DNA of 64,000 nucleotides from Ruegeria discodermiae (GTDB lineage Bacteria; Pseudomonadota; Alphaproteobacteria; Rhodobacterales; Rhodobacteraceae), in the NCBI RefSeq assembly GCF_030758345.1, contig NZ_JAVAMO010000012.1, forward strand, positions 62,001-126,000, in the 5' to 3' direction. The notes beneath the pieces were generated by a model. It ran no database searches, was not told where the DNA came from, and saw only the letters and a list, made by a program, of their open reading frames with translations. The translations under genes and the position numbers were made by a program. Positions 38,263 to 47,222 of this stretch are shown piece by piece; within the stretch, counting starts at the first letter, position 1; each line of letters starts with the position of its first letter.

Positions 38263-38375
38263 GCCCGTGTCGCGGCCGCGCAGGGCCGGTTTTTCGGGGT
38301 CGTTGTGACAAACCCGTTGCTCTTAGCGGGCAGAAGTGGCAGCCCTGTCGCCGATCTCGATTGGGAAGACACATC

Positions 38376-39347
38376 ATGAAACATGCCGAACAGGTGACCT
38401 TTGGCGGGTCGGGCCTCAACCGCTCCGCCCATCAGCGCACGGACCCCACGGCGCTGGCGGATCTGGCGCGGCATGTGAGCGCACGCTACCATCTGCTCTG
38501 GCGCGGCAAAGTGTTGATGCAGCCCGAGGCAGTGCCGGTCCTGCCGCATGTGGAGCCGGATCATCCCCTGATATCAAAAGCTACGACCCCACCGATCTTT
38601 CTGGGTACGGCCGAAGATGACACGCCGCATTTCGCCTGTGATATCTCGGACTGGGCGCCGGACGTCGCAGACATGGAGACGGTTGGCGCCTTCCACGACC
38701 CCAGTCAGCAGCAGCATCCCGATCTGCCCGAGGGGCAGGTGTTTTGCGAATTGCGCCGGATGATGACTGCCCTGAATCCGCGCGAGGCAGAGCTGGCGGC
38801 GACTGCGCGGGCGCTGTTCAGCTGGCATGAAACGCATCAGTTCTGTGCCCGCTGCGGCGCGGAAAGCGAGATGGTGCAAGGTGGCTGGCAGCGCACCTGC
38901 CCGGAATGTGGCGGCCATCACTTCCCGCGTACCGACCCGGTGGTGATCATGCTGATCACTCATGGGGATTCGGTGCTGCTGGGGCGGTCGCCAGGTTGGC
39001 CGAATGGCATGTATTCGCTGCTTGCGGGCTTTGTGGAACCGGGCGAGACGCTTGAAGCCGCCGTGCGCCGCGAGGTCGCGGAAGAGGCAGGCGTACCGGT
39101 GGGGCAGGTGTCTTATCTGGCCAGCCAGCCCTGGCCGTTCCCGGCCTCGCTGATGATTGGCTGCGCGGGCGAGGCATTGTCGCGCGAGATCACCATCGAC
39201 CCGAGCGAGATCGAGGATGCGATCTGGGTGTCGAAATCGGGGATGCTGCAGGTCTTTGCCGGAGAGAACCCGGAGATCAAACCAGCCCGCTCAGGCTCGA
39301 TCGCGCATTTCCTGATCCGTAACTGGCTTGCGGATACACTGGATTGA
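38376..39347 (+). CDS. nudC: NAD(+) diphosphatase / RNA NAD-decapping Nudix hydrolase NudC
   Basis: A 323-residue NudC. The zinc ribbon 'FCARCGAE..RTCPECGG', the Nudix box 'GFVEPGETLEAAVRREVAEE' (GX5EX7REUXEEXGU, continuing AGV) and the specificity motif 'SQPWPFPASLM' are all intact. It hydrolyses NAD(H) to NMN(H) and AMP and can remove NAD caps from RNA. The frame is open to 38256, but the ATG at 38376 is the first with a family-like start. Confidence 0.95.
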   Translation: MKHAEQVTFGGSGLNRSAHQRTDPTALADLARHVSARYHLLWRGKVLMQPEAVPVLPHVEPDHPLISKATTPPIFLGTAEDDTPHFACDISDWAPDVADMETVGAFHDPSQQQHPDLPEGQVFCELRRMMTALNPREAELAATARALFSWHETHQFCARCGAESEMVQGGWQRTCPECGGHHFPRTDPVVIMLITHGDSVLLGRSPGWPNGMYSLLAGFVEPGETLEAAVRREVAEEAGVPVGQVSYLASQPWPFPASLMIGCAGEALSREITIDPSEIEDAIWVSKSGMLQVFAGENPEIKPARSGSIAHFLIRNWLADTLD

Positions 39348-39386
39348 GGCAAGACTCAGCGAAACCGGAACTCAGCAGGACCCCGT

Positions 39387-39854
39387 ATGCAGATTACAGG
39401 CACCGAGGATATCGCAGCGCCCATCAGCGATGTGTTCGACATGCTGTCAGAGTTCGACGCGTTCGAGCGCAGTGCGATCCGGCGCGGGATCGATGTGCGG
39501 CGGCTGAACGATCATTCGCGGGTGATGCGGGGGCTGGAATGGCAGGCAGCCTTCCAGTTGCGCGGCAAGCCCCGCAACCTGCATCTGGTGCTGTGCCGGT
39601 ATGACAGGCCGACTCTGATGCAGGTCGATTCCTCGACCAAGGGTATCGAAAGCACCATGCTGGTTGAGTTGATGCCCCTGTCCCCGCAGCGGACCCGCCT
39701 GCATCTGAAGCTGAAGCTGCGGCCAAATACGCTGCCCGCGCGCCTGTTTGTGCAGTCGCTGAAACTGGCCCGCCGCAACCTGAACCGGCGGTTCAAAAAG
39801 CGGTTGGGTGAATTTGCCCGCGACATGGAAAGCCGACAGGCCCGGTTCCGGTAG
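39387..39854 (+). CDS. SRPBCC (START/Bet v1-like) family protein
   Basis: A 155-residue helix-grip protein: 'TGTEDIAAPISDVFDMLSEF' at the N-terminus and a strongly basic C-terminal helix ('LKLARRNLNRRFKKRLGEFA') that could bind a lipid surface. SRPBCC proteins bind hydrophobic ligands such as quinones. No specific role is evident. It converges with pheA, 8 bp apart. Confidence 0.8.
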   Translation: MQITGTEDIAAPISDVFDMLSEFDAFERSAIRRGIDVRRLNDHSRVMRGLEWQAAFQLRGKPRNLHLVLCRYDRPTLMQVDSSTKGIESTMLVELMPLSPQRTRLHLKLKLRPNTLPARLFVQSLKLARRNLNRRFKKRLGEFARDMESRQARFR

Positions 39855-39862
39855 AGTCCGGA

Positions 39863-40696
39863 TCAGCTGCGCTGACGGGTGGTGGGGTAGACGCCCAGAA
39901 TCTCGAGCTCGGCGGTGAAATAAGACAGTTCTTCCAGCGCCAGTTGCACGTTTGGATCCTCGGGATGTCCTTCGATATCGGCATAGAACTGAGTCGCGGT
40001 GAAGGACCCGTCGACCATGTAGCTTTCCAGCTTGGTCATGTTGATGCCATTGGTCGCGAACCCTCCCATCGCTTTATAAAGCGCGGCAGGGATGTTGCGG
40101 ACCTGAAACACGAAGGAGGTGATCATGCCGTGATCGCCCCGGCGTGTCATGTCGGCCTCGCGCGACATGATCAGGAAACGCGTGGTGTTATTGCCCTGAT
40201 CCTCGATATGGCGGGCCAGAACGTCCAGCCCGTAAATCTCGCCGGCCAACTCGCTGGCCAGAGCGGCCACCGCCGGATCGGCGCGTTCGGCAATCTCGCG
40301 GGCGGCGCGGGCATTGTCGGGGCTGACCCGGCCAGTGATCCCGTGTTCGCGCAGAAAGCCTGCGCATTGCGGCAATAACACCAGATGGGAATGCGCCTCG
40401 CGCACCTGATCCAGGGTCGTGCCGGGCACCGCAAGCAGGTTGATATGCACCCGCACAAAGGCCTCGTCGATGATGTGCAGACCGCTATGGGGCAGCAGCC
40501 GGTGGATATCGGCCACGCGACCATAGGTGGTGTTTTCGACCGGCAGCATTGCCAGGTCGGCCTTGCCACCGCGCACCGCTTCGATCACGTCCTCGAAGGT
40601 GCGGCAGGGCAGCGGTTCCATGTCAGGGCGCGCGTCTCGGCAGGCTTCGTGGCTATAGGCGCCGGGTTCTCCCTGGAAGGCGATGCGATTGGTCAT
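39863..40696 (-). CDS. pheA: Prephenate dehydratase
   Basis: A 277-residue monofunctional enzyme making phenylpyruvate for phenylalanine synthesis. The PDT domain starts 'RIAFQGEPGAYSHEA' and includes 'MLPVENTTYGRVADIHRLLP' and the TRF motif in 'NNTTRFLIM'. An ACT domain follows ('FVFQVRNIPAALYKAMGGFA', 'INMTKLESYMV') and should give feedback control by phenylalanine. No chorismate mutase domain is present. The ATG at 40694-40696 with GGAAG upstream is preferred over upstream ATGs at 40711 and 40735. Confidence 0.94.
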   Translation of the reverse strand: MTNRIAFQGEPGAYSHEACRDARPDMEPLPCRTFEDVIEAVRGGKADLAMLPVENTTYGRVADIHRLLPHSGLHIIDEAFVRVHINLLAVPGTTLDQVREAHSHLVLLPQCAGFLREHGITGRVSPDNARAAREIAERADPAVAALASELAGEIYGLDVLARHIEDQGNNTTRFLIMSREADMTRRGDHGMITSFVFQVRNIPAALYKAMGGFATNGINMTKLESYMVDGSFTATQFYADIEGHPEDPNVQLALEELSYFTAELEILGVYPTTRQRS

Positions 40697-40817
40697 TTGA
40701 TAGGCTTCCATGCAACAAGCCCGCGAATTGGGCATTTGGTCGCGCTGTCTATACCTTGCCTCTTGCGAGGGGAAGCCTTAGACACCTGCGCAGACAGCTG
40801 AAATGGACTCGCGATCA

Positions 40818-41324
40818 ATGTTCGACACGATGACAGTTACAAAGGCCGCTGCAGGCTTCTTTGGCGCCTTCCTGGTGTTTCTTCTGGGGAAATGGGCCGC
40901 GGAAGAAATCTATCATGTGGGTGGCCATGGCGAGGCCGCCTATATTGTTGAGCCGCTGGAAAGCAACGACACAATCAGCGAGGCCGAAGAGGTCAATTTC
41001 GACGAGCTGATGATGGCGGCAGAAGTCGACAAGGGCGCGAACGTGTTCAAGAAATGCCAAGCCTGCCACAAACTGGAAGATGGCGCCAATGGCACTGGTC
41101 CCTACCTTTACGGCGTTGTGGGCCGTCCGGTCGCAGCGGCTGCCGGGTTCGGGTATTCCGCGGCGATGCAGGACAAGGGCGGAGACTGGACCGTGGAAGA
41201 GCTGGATGCGTTCCTGGCCAATCCCAGAAGCGCCCTGTCGGGCACATCGATGGCCTTTACGGGCCTGAAGAAGCAAAGCGATCGTATCAATCTGATCGCT
41301 TATCTGGACAGCCTCGACAACTGA
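40818..41324 (+). CDS. Membrane-anchored class I cytochrome c (cytochrome c552/CycM-like)
   Basis: A 168-residue protein: an uncleaved N-terminal membrane anchor ('AAGFFGAFLVFLLGKWA'), an acidic linker, and a mono-haem class I domain with CxxCH ('CQACH') and a distal Met ('GTSMAF'). Such cytochromes carry electrons from the bc1 complex to an oxidase at the periplasmic face, as Paracoccus c552 or Rhodobacter cytochrome cy do. A strong terminator follows. It is divergent from pheA. Confidence 0.92.
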   Translation: MFDTMTVTKAAAGFFGAFLVFLLGKWAAEEIYHVGGHGEAAYIVEPLESNDTISEAEEVNFDELMMAAEVDKGANVFKKCQACHKLEDGANGTGPYLYGVVGRPVAAAAGFGYSAAMQDKGGDWTVEELDAFLANPRSALSGTSMAFTGLKKQSDRINLIAYLDSLDN

Positions 41325-41347
41325 GCCCGGATACATGGATTTTTTTG

Positions 41348-41380
41348 GGGCCGCTGCCGTTGCAGCGGCCCTTTTTCTTT
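41348..41380 (+). terminator. Rho-independent terminator of the cytochrome c gene
   Basis: Perfect stem GGGCCGCTG (41348-41356) and CAGCGGCCC (41363-41371) with loop CCGTTG, followed by TTTTTCTTT. A T-rich run precedes the stem, so it could also work leftward. Confidence 0.93.
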
Positions 41381-41384
41381 CATT

Positions 41385-41405
41385 AACGCTTCTTCACGAA
41401 GCGTT
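41385..41405. promoter_or_regulatory. Inverted repeat upstream of yejA
   Basis: Arms AACGCTTC (41385-41392) and GAAGCGTT (41398-41405) are perfectly complementary with a TTCAC spacer. It lies about 95 bp before the yejA start and just after the terminator. It may be an operator; no T-run follows. Confidence 0.35.
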
Positions 41406-41500
41406 CACATGTTCTAAACTTGCAACTTGAATCGCTGGACCATTTTCTAGCACAAGCGAGATTGGCCTTTAACGCCAACCAGACCGGAGAGGATGAGCCG

Positions 41501-43417
41501 ATGAAAACTCCCAAAACCGCAGCACGTGTGGGTGTCCTTGAGTCAAGGCTAAGGTTCGCTGGTGTTCTGGGATTGTCGGTGGCTCTATTCCTGGGCGGGG
41601 CAACGTTGCTGCGGGCCAATGACGAGGTGGTGCGCAGCCATGGCTATTCCTATTTCGGCAATCTGGACTACCCCGAGGATTATCCGCACCTGAACTACGT
41701 GAACCCCGAGGCCCCGAAGGGCGGCGAGATGTCGCTTGCGGCGTCGGGCACGTTTGATTCGCTCAACCCGTATTCGCGCAAGGGCCGCCCGGGGGCGTTG
41801 ACCTCGATCCAGTATGACAGCCTGATCGAAAGCAGCAGCGACTCGGTCGGGCAATATTACGGCGTGCTGGCCAAGAGCCTGGAATATGACAAGGACCGCA
41901 ACTACGTGATCTTTCATATGCGGCCCGAGGCGACATTCTGGGATGGCACGCCGGTAACAGCTCATGACGTGGTTTACAGTCACAAGCTTTTCATTACGCA
42001 AGGGCTGCCCTCTTACGCGCAGGCCGTAAGCCGTCTGGTCACCGGGGCTGAGGCGCTGGATGATCATACGGTGAAATTCACCTTCAACCCCGAGGTCAGC
42101 CGCCGCAGTCTGATTGAAACCGTGGGCAACACCACCGTGTTCTCGAAAGCCTGGTTCGAAGCTGACGAGACGCGCCGTCTGGATGAGCCGCGATTGGAAG
42201 TGGCCGTTGGCTCCGGCCCCTACAAGCTGGACAGCTACGATATCAACCGCCGCATCGTCTATAAGCGCCGGGACGATTACTGGGGCAAGGACCTGCCGTT
42301 CAATGTGGGGCGGAACAATTTCGACACCATCCGTGTGGAGTATTTCGCAGATCAGACGGCCGCGTTCGAGGCATTCAAGGCTGGCGTCTATACTTACCGG
42401 ATCGAAAGCGACCCCAAGATCTGGGCGACCAACTATGATTTCCCCAAGGTCCAGAACGGTCAGGTGGTCAAGGACGAGATCCCCGATCGCAGCCCGCCAA
42501 CGCCATCGGGCTTTGTGTTCAACCTCGGCAAGCCGCAATTTGCCGACAAGAAAGTGCGCGAGGCGCTCGCGCTGGCGTTCAATTTCGAATGGGCCAACGA
42601 ATCGCTGATGTTCGGTCTGAACACGCAGCGGAACTCGTTCGTGCAGGGCACCCATCTTGAGGCGACCGGCACACCCGAAGGGGACGAGTTGGCGTTTCTG
42701 AAATCGCTGGGCGATGTGGTCCCGGAGGGCCTGTTCACCGAACCCGCCCTGTTGCAGCACGAGTCCCGCGCGGCTCGGCTGAATGACCGCGGCAATCTGC
42801 GCAAAGCCTCGCGGATGCTGGACGAGGCCGGTTGGGAAGTGGGCGCGGGCAATCTGCGCCGCAACGCCGAAGGTCAGACGCTCAAGGTCGAAATCCCGTA
42901 CCCCTCCAGCCTGCCTACATCGATCACCACAATGATCGAAACCTATGTGCAGAACCTGCAGGCGCTGGGTGTGGACGCAAAGGCGGACAAAATCGATCCC
43001 GCGCAATACACGCTGCGCAGCCGCGAGCGCGACTATGACATGATCTATTCCAACCGCTACGGCGCGTTCCTGTCCACGGGCGGGGGGCTGAGCCAGATGT
43101 ATGGCTCAAAAGAAGCGGAGTTCAGCCTGTTCAATCCTGCCGGGCTGGCAAGCCCGCTGGTGGACGCGATCATTGAGGCCTCCTTCGACACCATCGACCA
43201 GACTCAGCAGGATGCAGCCCTGATGGCGCTGGACCGGGCGCTGCGCCACGAGTTCTTTGTGATCCCCGACGGGTATGTCGCGAATTACTGGGTGGCCTAC
43301 TACGACATGTATGAATACCCCGAAACGCTGCCGCCCTTCTCGCTGGGCCATCTCGATCTGTGGTGGGTCGATGAAGAAAAAGCCGCCAAGCTAAGGGCAG
43401 AAGGCGCGCTGCGGTAA
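41501..43417 (+). CDS. yejA: Oligopeptide ABC transporter substrate-binding protein YejA
   Basis: A 638-residue family-5 extracellular solute-binding protein. It has an N-terminal signal peptide ('[17 protein letters not shown]') and body landmarks '[20 protein letters not shown]', '[20 protein letters not shown]' and '[20 protein letters not shown]'. YejA delivers peptides such as microcin C to YejBEF; in rhizobia and Brucella the system gives tolerance to host antimicrobial peptides. The ATG at 41501 is chosen from an ORF open since 41420. Followed immediately by yejB. Confidence 0.95.
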   Translation: MKTPKTAARVGVLESRLRFAGVLGLSVALFLGGATLLRANDEVVRSHGYSYFGNLDYPEDYPHLNYVNPEAPKGGEMSLAASGTFDSLNPYSRKGRPGALTSIQYDSLIESSSDSVGQYYGVLAKSLEYDKDRNYVIFHMRPEATFWDGTPVTAHDVVYSHKLFITQGLPSYAQAVSRLVTGAEALDDHTVKFTFNPEVSRRSLIETVGNTTVFSKAWFEADETRRLDEPRLEVAVGSGPYKLDSYDINRRIVYKRRDDYWGKDLPFNVGRNNFDTIRVEYFADQTAAFEAFKAGVYTYRIESDPKIWATNYDFPKVQNGQVVKDEIPDRSPPTPSGFVFNLGKPQFADKKVREALALAFNFEWANESLMFGLNTQRNSFVQGTHLEATGTPEGDELAFLKSLGDVVPEGLFTEPALLQHESRAARLNDRGNLRKASRMLDEAGWEVGAGNLRRNAEGQTLKVEIPYPSSLPTSITTMIETYVQNLQALGVDAKADKIDPAQYTLRSRERDYDMIYSNRYGAFLSTGGGLSQMYGSKEAEFSLFNPAGLASPLVDAIIEASFDTIDQTQQDAALMALDRALRHEFFVIPDGYVANYWVAYYDMYEYPETLPPFSLGHLDLWWVDEEKAAKLRAEGALR

Positions 43418-43418
43418 G

Positions 43419-44501
43419 ATGGGCGCCTATATCCTAAGACGCCTGTTGCTGGTCATTCCGACCCTGCTGGGCATCATGATCATGAACTTCACCCTGGTGC
43501 AATTTGTGCCGGGGGGGCCGATCGAACAGATCATCGCGCAGATCGAAGGGCAGGGCGACGTCTTTGCCGGCTTTGCAGGTGGCGAGGGGTCCAGCCCCGA
43601 ACCACAAGGTGGGGATGAGCAATATATCGGCGCGCGTGGCCTGCCGCCCGAGTTCATCGCGGAGCTGGAAAAGGAATTCGGCTTCGACAAACCGCCGCTG
43701 GAGCGGTTTCTGAGCATGATGGGCAATTACCTGACCCTGGATTTCGGACAGAGCTATTTCCGCTCGATCAGCGTCATCGATCTGGTGCTGGAAAAGATGC
43801 CCGTGTCGATCTCTTTGGGGCTCTGGTCCACACTGATCGCCTATCTGATCTCGATCCCGCTGGGCATCCGCAAGGCGGTGCGCGATGGCAGTAGTTTCGA
43901 TACCTGGACCAGCGGCGCAATCATTGTCGCCTACGCTATTCCCGGATTTCTCTTTGCGATCCTGTTGCTGGTGCTCTTTGCCGGTGGGTCTTACTGGCAG
44001 ATATTCCCGCTACGCGGCCTGACCTCGGAAAATTGGGACAGTCTCAGCCTGACCGGCAAGGTGCTGGACTATTTCTGGCACATCACGCTGCCGGTGCTGG
44101 CCTCGACAATCGCTGCCTTCGCGACGCTGACGCTGCTGACCAAGAACTCGTTTCTGGATGAGATCAAGAAACACTATGTTATGACCGCCCGCGCCAAGGG
44201 ACTGAGCGAGCACAAGGTGCTTTATGGCCATGTTTTCCGCAACGCGATGCTGATCGTGATCGCTGGATTCCCTGCGGTCTTCATCGGCGTGTTCTTTGGT
44301 GGCTCCATCATCATCGAAACCATCTTTTCGCTCGACGGCCTCGGCCGTCTGGGTTTTGAGGCCGCCGTGGCGCGCGATTATCCGGTGATTTTCGGCACGC
44401 TCTTCATCTTCGGCCTGATGGGGCTGGTTGTCGGCATCATCAGCGACCTGATGTATGTACTGGTCGATCCGCGCATCGATTTCGAAAAGAGGGAGGGGTA
44501 A
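43419..44501 (+). CDS. yejB: Oligopeptide ABC transporter permease YejB
   Basis: A 360-residue inner-membrane permease: '[20 protein letters not shown]' at the N-terminus, the long periplasmic loop after the first helix that marks YejB, and the ATPase-contact EAA loop '[20 protein letters not shown]'. It starts 1 bp after yejA and stops directly before yejE. It pairs with YejE to form the channel. Confidence 0.95.
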   Translation: MGAYILRRLLLVIPTLLGIMIMNFTLVQFVPGGPIEQIIAQIEGQGDVFAGFAGGEGSSPEPQGGDEQYIGARGLPPEFIAELEKEFGFDKPPLERFLSMMGNYLTLDFGQSYFRSISVIDLVLEKMPVSISLGLWSTLIAYLISIPLGIRKAVRDGSSFDTWTSGAIIVAYAIPGFLFAILLLVLFAGGSYWQIFPLRGLTSENWDSLSLTGKVLDYFWHITLPVLASTIAAFATLTLLTKNSFLDEIKKHYVMTARAKGLSEHKVLYGHVFRNAMLIVIAGFPAVFIGVFFGGSIIIETIFSLDGLGRLGFEAAVARDYPVIFGTLFIFGLMGLVVGIISDLMYVLVDPRIDFEKREG

Positions 44502-45608
44502 ATGGCGCTCTCTCCGCTCAACCAGCGCCGCTGGCGCAATTTCCGCCGCAATGGTCGCGCCTATTGGTCGCTGATCATCTTTTCGGTGATCTTTGGCCTG
44601 TCGCTTTTTGCCGAGTTCATCGCCAATGACAAACCGATCCTGGTGCAATATCGCGGCGAGTATTATACGCCGATCTTCAAGTTCTATCCCGAGACTGCCT
44701 TTGGTGGCGACTTCAGGACCGAGGCGATCTATAGCGATCCGGAGGTCAAATGCCTGATCGATAGTGGCGGGATGGAGGAGTGTTTCGACGATCCCGAAGG
44801 CATCATCGACGAGATCAAGGCGGGCACGTTTGAGGCCGAGGGCTTTGAAAAAGGATGGGCCATCTGGCCGCCAATCCCTTATTCCTTCAACACCTCCGTG
44901 GATCGCCCCGGCGCAGCCCCGCTGCCACCCAATGGTCAGAACCTGCTGGGCACCGATGACACCAAACGCGATGTGCTGGCGCGGGTGATCTATGGCTTTC
45001 GCCTGTCGATCCTCTTCACTTTGCTCGTCACCGGGGTGGCCAGCCTGATCGGGATATTCGCGGGGGCCATTCAGGGGTTCTTTGGTGGTTGGCTCGACCT
45101 GATCTTCCAGCGCATCATCGAGATCTGGTCAGCGACGCCCTCGCTTTACGTCATCATCATCATGTTTGCCATTCTGGGGCGAAGTTTCTGGCTGCTGGTG
45201 GCGCTGATGATCCTGTTCTCGTGGACCGGTCTGGTGGGCGTTGTCCGGGCGGAATTCCTGCGGGCGCGGAACCTGGAATATGTGCGCGCGGCCAAGGCGC
45301 TGGGCCTAGGTAACATGACCATCATGTTCCGCCACATGCTGCCCAATGCGATGGTGGCGACGCTGACCTTCCTGCCCTTCATTGTGACCGGCACGATCGG
45401 CGGGCTGGCCTCGCTGGATTTCCTGGGCTTCGGCCTGCCATCCTCGGCCCCCTCGCTGGGCGAGTTGACGCTGCAGGCGAAACAGAATCTGCAGGCGCCG
45501 TGGCTGGGCTTCACCGCGTTTTTCACCTTTGCCATCATGCTCTCGCTTCTGGTCTTCATCTTCGAAGGCGTGCGTGACGCGTTTGACCCGAGAAAGACCT
45601 TTTCATGA
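44502..45608 (+). CDS. yejE: Oligopeptide ABC transporter permease YejE
   Basis: A 368-residue permease: 'NQRRWRNFRRNGRAYWSLII' at the N-terminus, a large periplasmic loop (about 40-130, with two cysteines), and the EAA loop 'EYVRAAKALGLGNMTIMFRH'. 'LLGTDDTKRDVLARVIYGFR' is the conserved pre-helix motif of DppC/YejE permeases. Its stop overlaps the yejF start by 4 bp. Confidence 0.95.
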   Translation: MALSPLNQRRWRNFRRNGRAYWSLIIFSVIFGLSLFAEFIANDKPILVQYRGEYYTPIFKFYPETAFGGDFRTEAIYSDPEVKCLIDSGGMEECFDDPEGIIDEIKAGTFEAEGFEKGWAIWPPIPYSFNTSVDRPGAAPLPPNGQNLLGTDDTKRDVLARVIYGFRLSILFTLLVTGVASLIGIFAGAIQGFFGGWLDLIFQRIIEIWSATPSLYVIIIMFAILGRSFWLLVALMILFSWTGLVGVVRAEFLRARNLEYVRAAKALGLGNMTIMFRHMLPNAMVATLTFLPFIVTGTIGGLASLDFLGFGLPSSAPSLGELTLQAKQNLQAPWLGFTAFFTFAIMLSLLVFIFEGVRDAFDPRKTFS

Positions 45609-47182
45609 GCCTGCTGGATGTGAAGAACCTCAAGGTCTCGTTCCAACAGGACGGGCAGATCTCGGCGGCGGTCAAGGGAGTGTCCTTCACCGTGGATCGC
45701 GGTGAGACCGTGGCGCTGGTGGGCGAATCCGGGTCGGGCAAATCGGTCACTGCACTAAGCACGGTCTCGCTGTTGGGCGATAGCGCCATTGTCGAAGGCT
45801 CGGTCACCTATGACGGGCAGGAGATGATCGGGGCCTCGAAGCAGCGGCTGATGGATGTGCGCGGCAACGATATCAGCTTCATCTTTCAGGAGCCGATGAC
45901 CTCGCTCAACCCGCTCCACACGATCCAGAAGCAGATGGCCGAAAGCCTCGCCTTGCATCAGGGCGTGACCGGTGACGCGGCGCGGGCGCGGATCGTGGAA
46001 TTGCTGAACAAGGTGGGCATTCGCGACCCCGAGGAACGCCTGGATGCCTATCCGCACCAGCTTTCGGGAGGGCAGCGGCAGCGCGTGATGATCGCCATGG
46101 CGCTGGCCAACAAGCCCGACATCCTGATCGCGGATGAGCCGACCACGGCTCTGGATGTGACCATTCAGGCGCAGATTCTGGAACTGCTGGCAGAGCTGCA
46201 AAAGTCCGAAAATATGGGGATGCTGTTCATCACTCATGATCTCGGTATCGTGCGGCGGATTGCCGACCGGGTTTGCGTGATGAAAGACGGTGAGATCGTT
46301 GAGACCGGCGTGACAACCGAGATTTTCGACAATCCGCGCCATCCCTATACGCAGAAACTTCTGGCCGCAGAACCCTCGGGCTCGCCTCAGCCAGTTGATG
46401 CAAGCGCCGAAGAGATCGCGCGCACCGATAACCTCAAGGTCTGGTTCCCGATCCAGCGCGGCTTTCTCAAACGCACCGTGGGCCATGTGAAGGCTGTCAA
46501 CGATGCCACGATCACCGTGCGCGCGGGCGAAACGCTGGGGATCGTGGGAGAAAGCGGCTCGGGCAAGACAACGCTGGCGCTGGCGATCATGCGGCTGATC
46601 GGTTCTGAAGGGGCGATAACCTTTCGCGGGCAGGATGTGCGCAAGTGGTCCACGCGCGAGCTCCGGCGGCTGCGCAAGGATATGCAGATCGTGTTTCAGG
46701 ATCCCTTCGGCTCGCTCAGCCCGCGCATGACCTGCATGCAGATTATTTCCGAAGGCTTGGCCATTCATCAGGTCGACCCGCATCGTGCCCCGCGGGATCT
46801 GGTGGCCGAGGTGATGGAGGAGGTCGGGCTCGACCCGGAAGCGATGGACCGCTATCCGCATGAGTTTTCCGGGGGGCAACGGCAGCGGATCGCGATTGCG
46901 CGGGCCATGATCCTGCGGCCCAAACTGCTGGTTCTGGACGAGCCGACCTCGGCGCTGGATATGACGGTGCAGGTCCAGATCGTGGAACTGCTGCGGAACC
47001 TGCAGCAGAAATACGGGCTGGCCTATCTGTTCATCTCACATGACCTCAAGGTGGTGCGGGCGATGTCGCATCAGGTCGTGGTGATGAAACAGGGCGACGT
47101 GATCGAGACCGGCGCGGCCGAAGCACTGTTTGAGAACGCGCAGACCGAGTATACGCGTGAGCTGATCGCAGCGGCAGGCTAG
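45605..47182 (+). CDS. yejF: Oligopeptide ABC transporter dual ATPase YejF
   Basis: A 525-residue protein with two complete ABC ATPase domains. The first has Walker A '[12 protein letters not shown]', signature '[15 protein letters not shown]' and Walker B '[12 protein letters not shown]'; the second has '[12 protein letters not shown]', '[15 protein letters not shown]' and '[12 protein letters not shown]'. It powers YejABE. A long hairpin at its stop codon probably ends the operon. Confidence 0.96.
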   Translation: MSLLDVKNLKVSFQQDGQISAAVKGVSFTVDRGETVALVGESGSGKSVTALSTVSLLGDSAIVEGSVTYDGQEMIGASKQRLMDVRGNDISFIFQEPMTSLNPLHTIQKQMAESLALHQGVTGDAARARIVELLNKVGIRDPEERLDAYPHQLSGGQRQRVMIAMALANKPDILIADEPTTALDVTIQAQILELLAELQKSENMGMLFITHDLGIVRRIADRVCVMKDGEIVETGVTTEIFDNPRHPYTQKLLAAEPSGSPQPVDASAEEIARTDNLKVWFPIQRGFLKRTVGHVKAVNDATITVRAGETLGIVGESGSGKTTLALAIMRLIGSEGAITFRGQDVRKWSTRELRRLRKDMQIVFQDPFGSLSPRMTCMQIISEGLAIHQVDPHRAPRDLVAEVMEEVGLDPEAMDRYPHEFSGGQRQRIAIARAMILRPKLLVLDEPTSALDMTVQVQIVELLRNLQQKYGLAYLFISHDLKVVRAMSHQVVVMKQGDVIETGAAEALFENAQTEYTRELIAAAG

Positions 47183-47212
47183 GGAACAAGGCGTTTAGCG
47201 CCCTGTTCCCTA
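47180..47212. terminator. Convergent hairpin between yejF and the EF-G-like gene
   Basis: A 14-bp stem with one mismatch: TAGGGAACAAGGCG (47180-47193) pairs with CGCCCTGTTCCCTA (47199-47212). The left arm includes the yejF stop codon. There is no T-run, so termination may be factor-dependent or the hairpin may block both directions. Confidence 0.6.
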
Positions 47213-47222
47213 CCAGCAAGGA

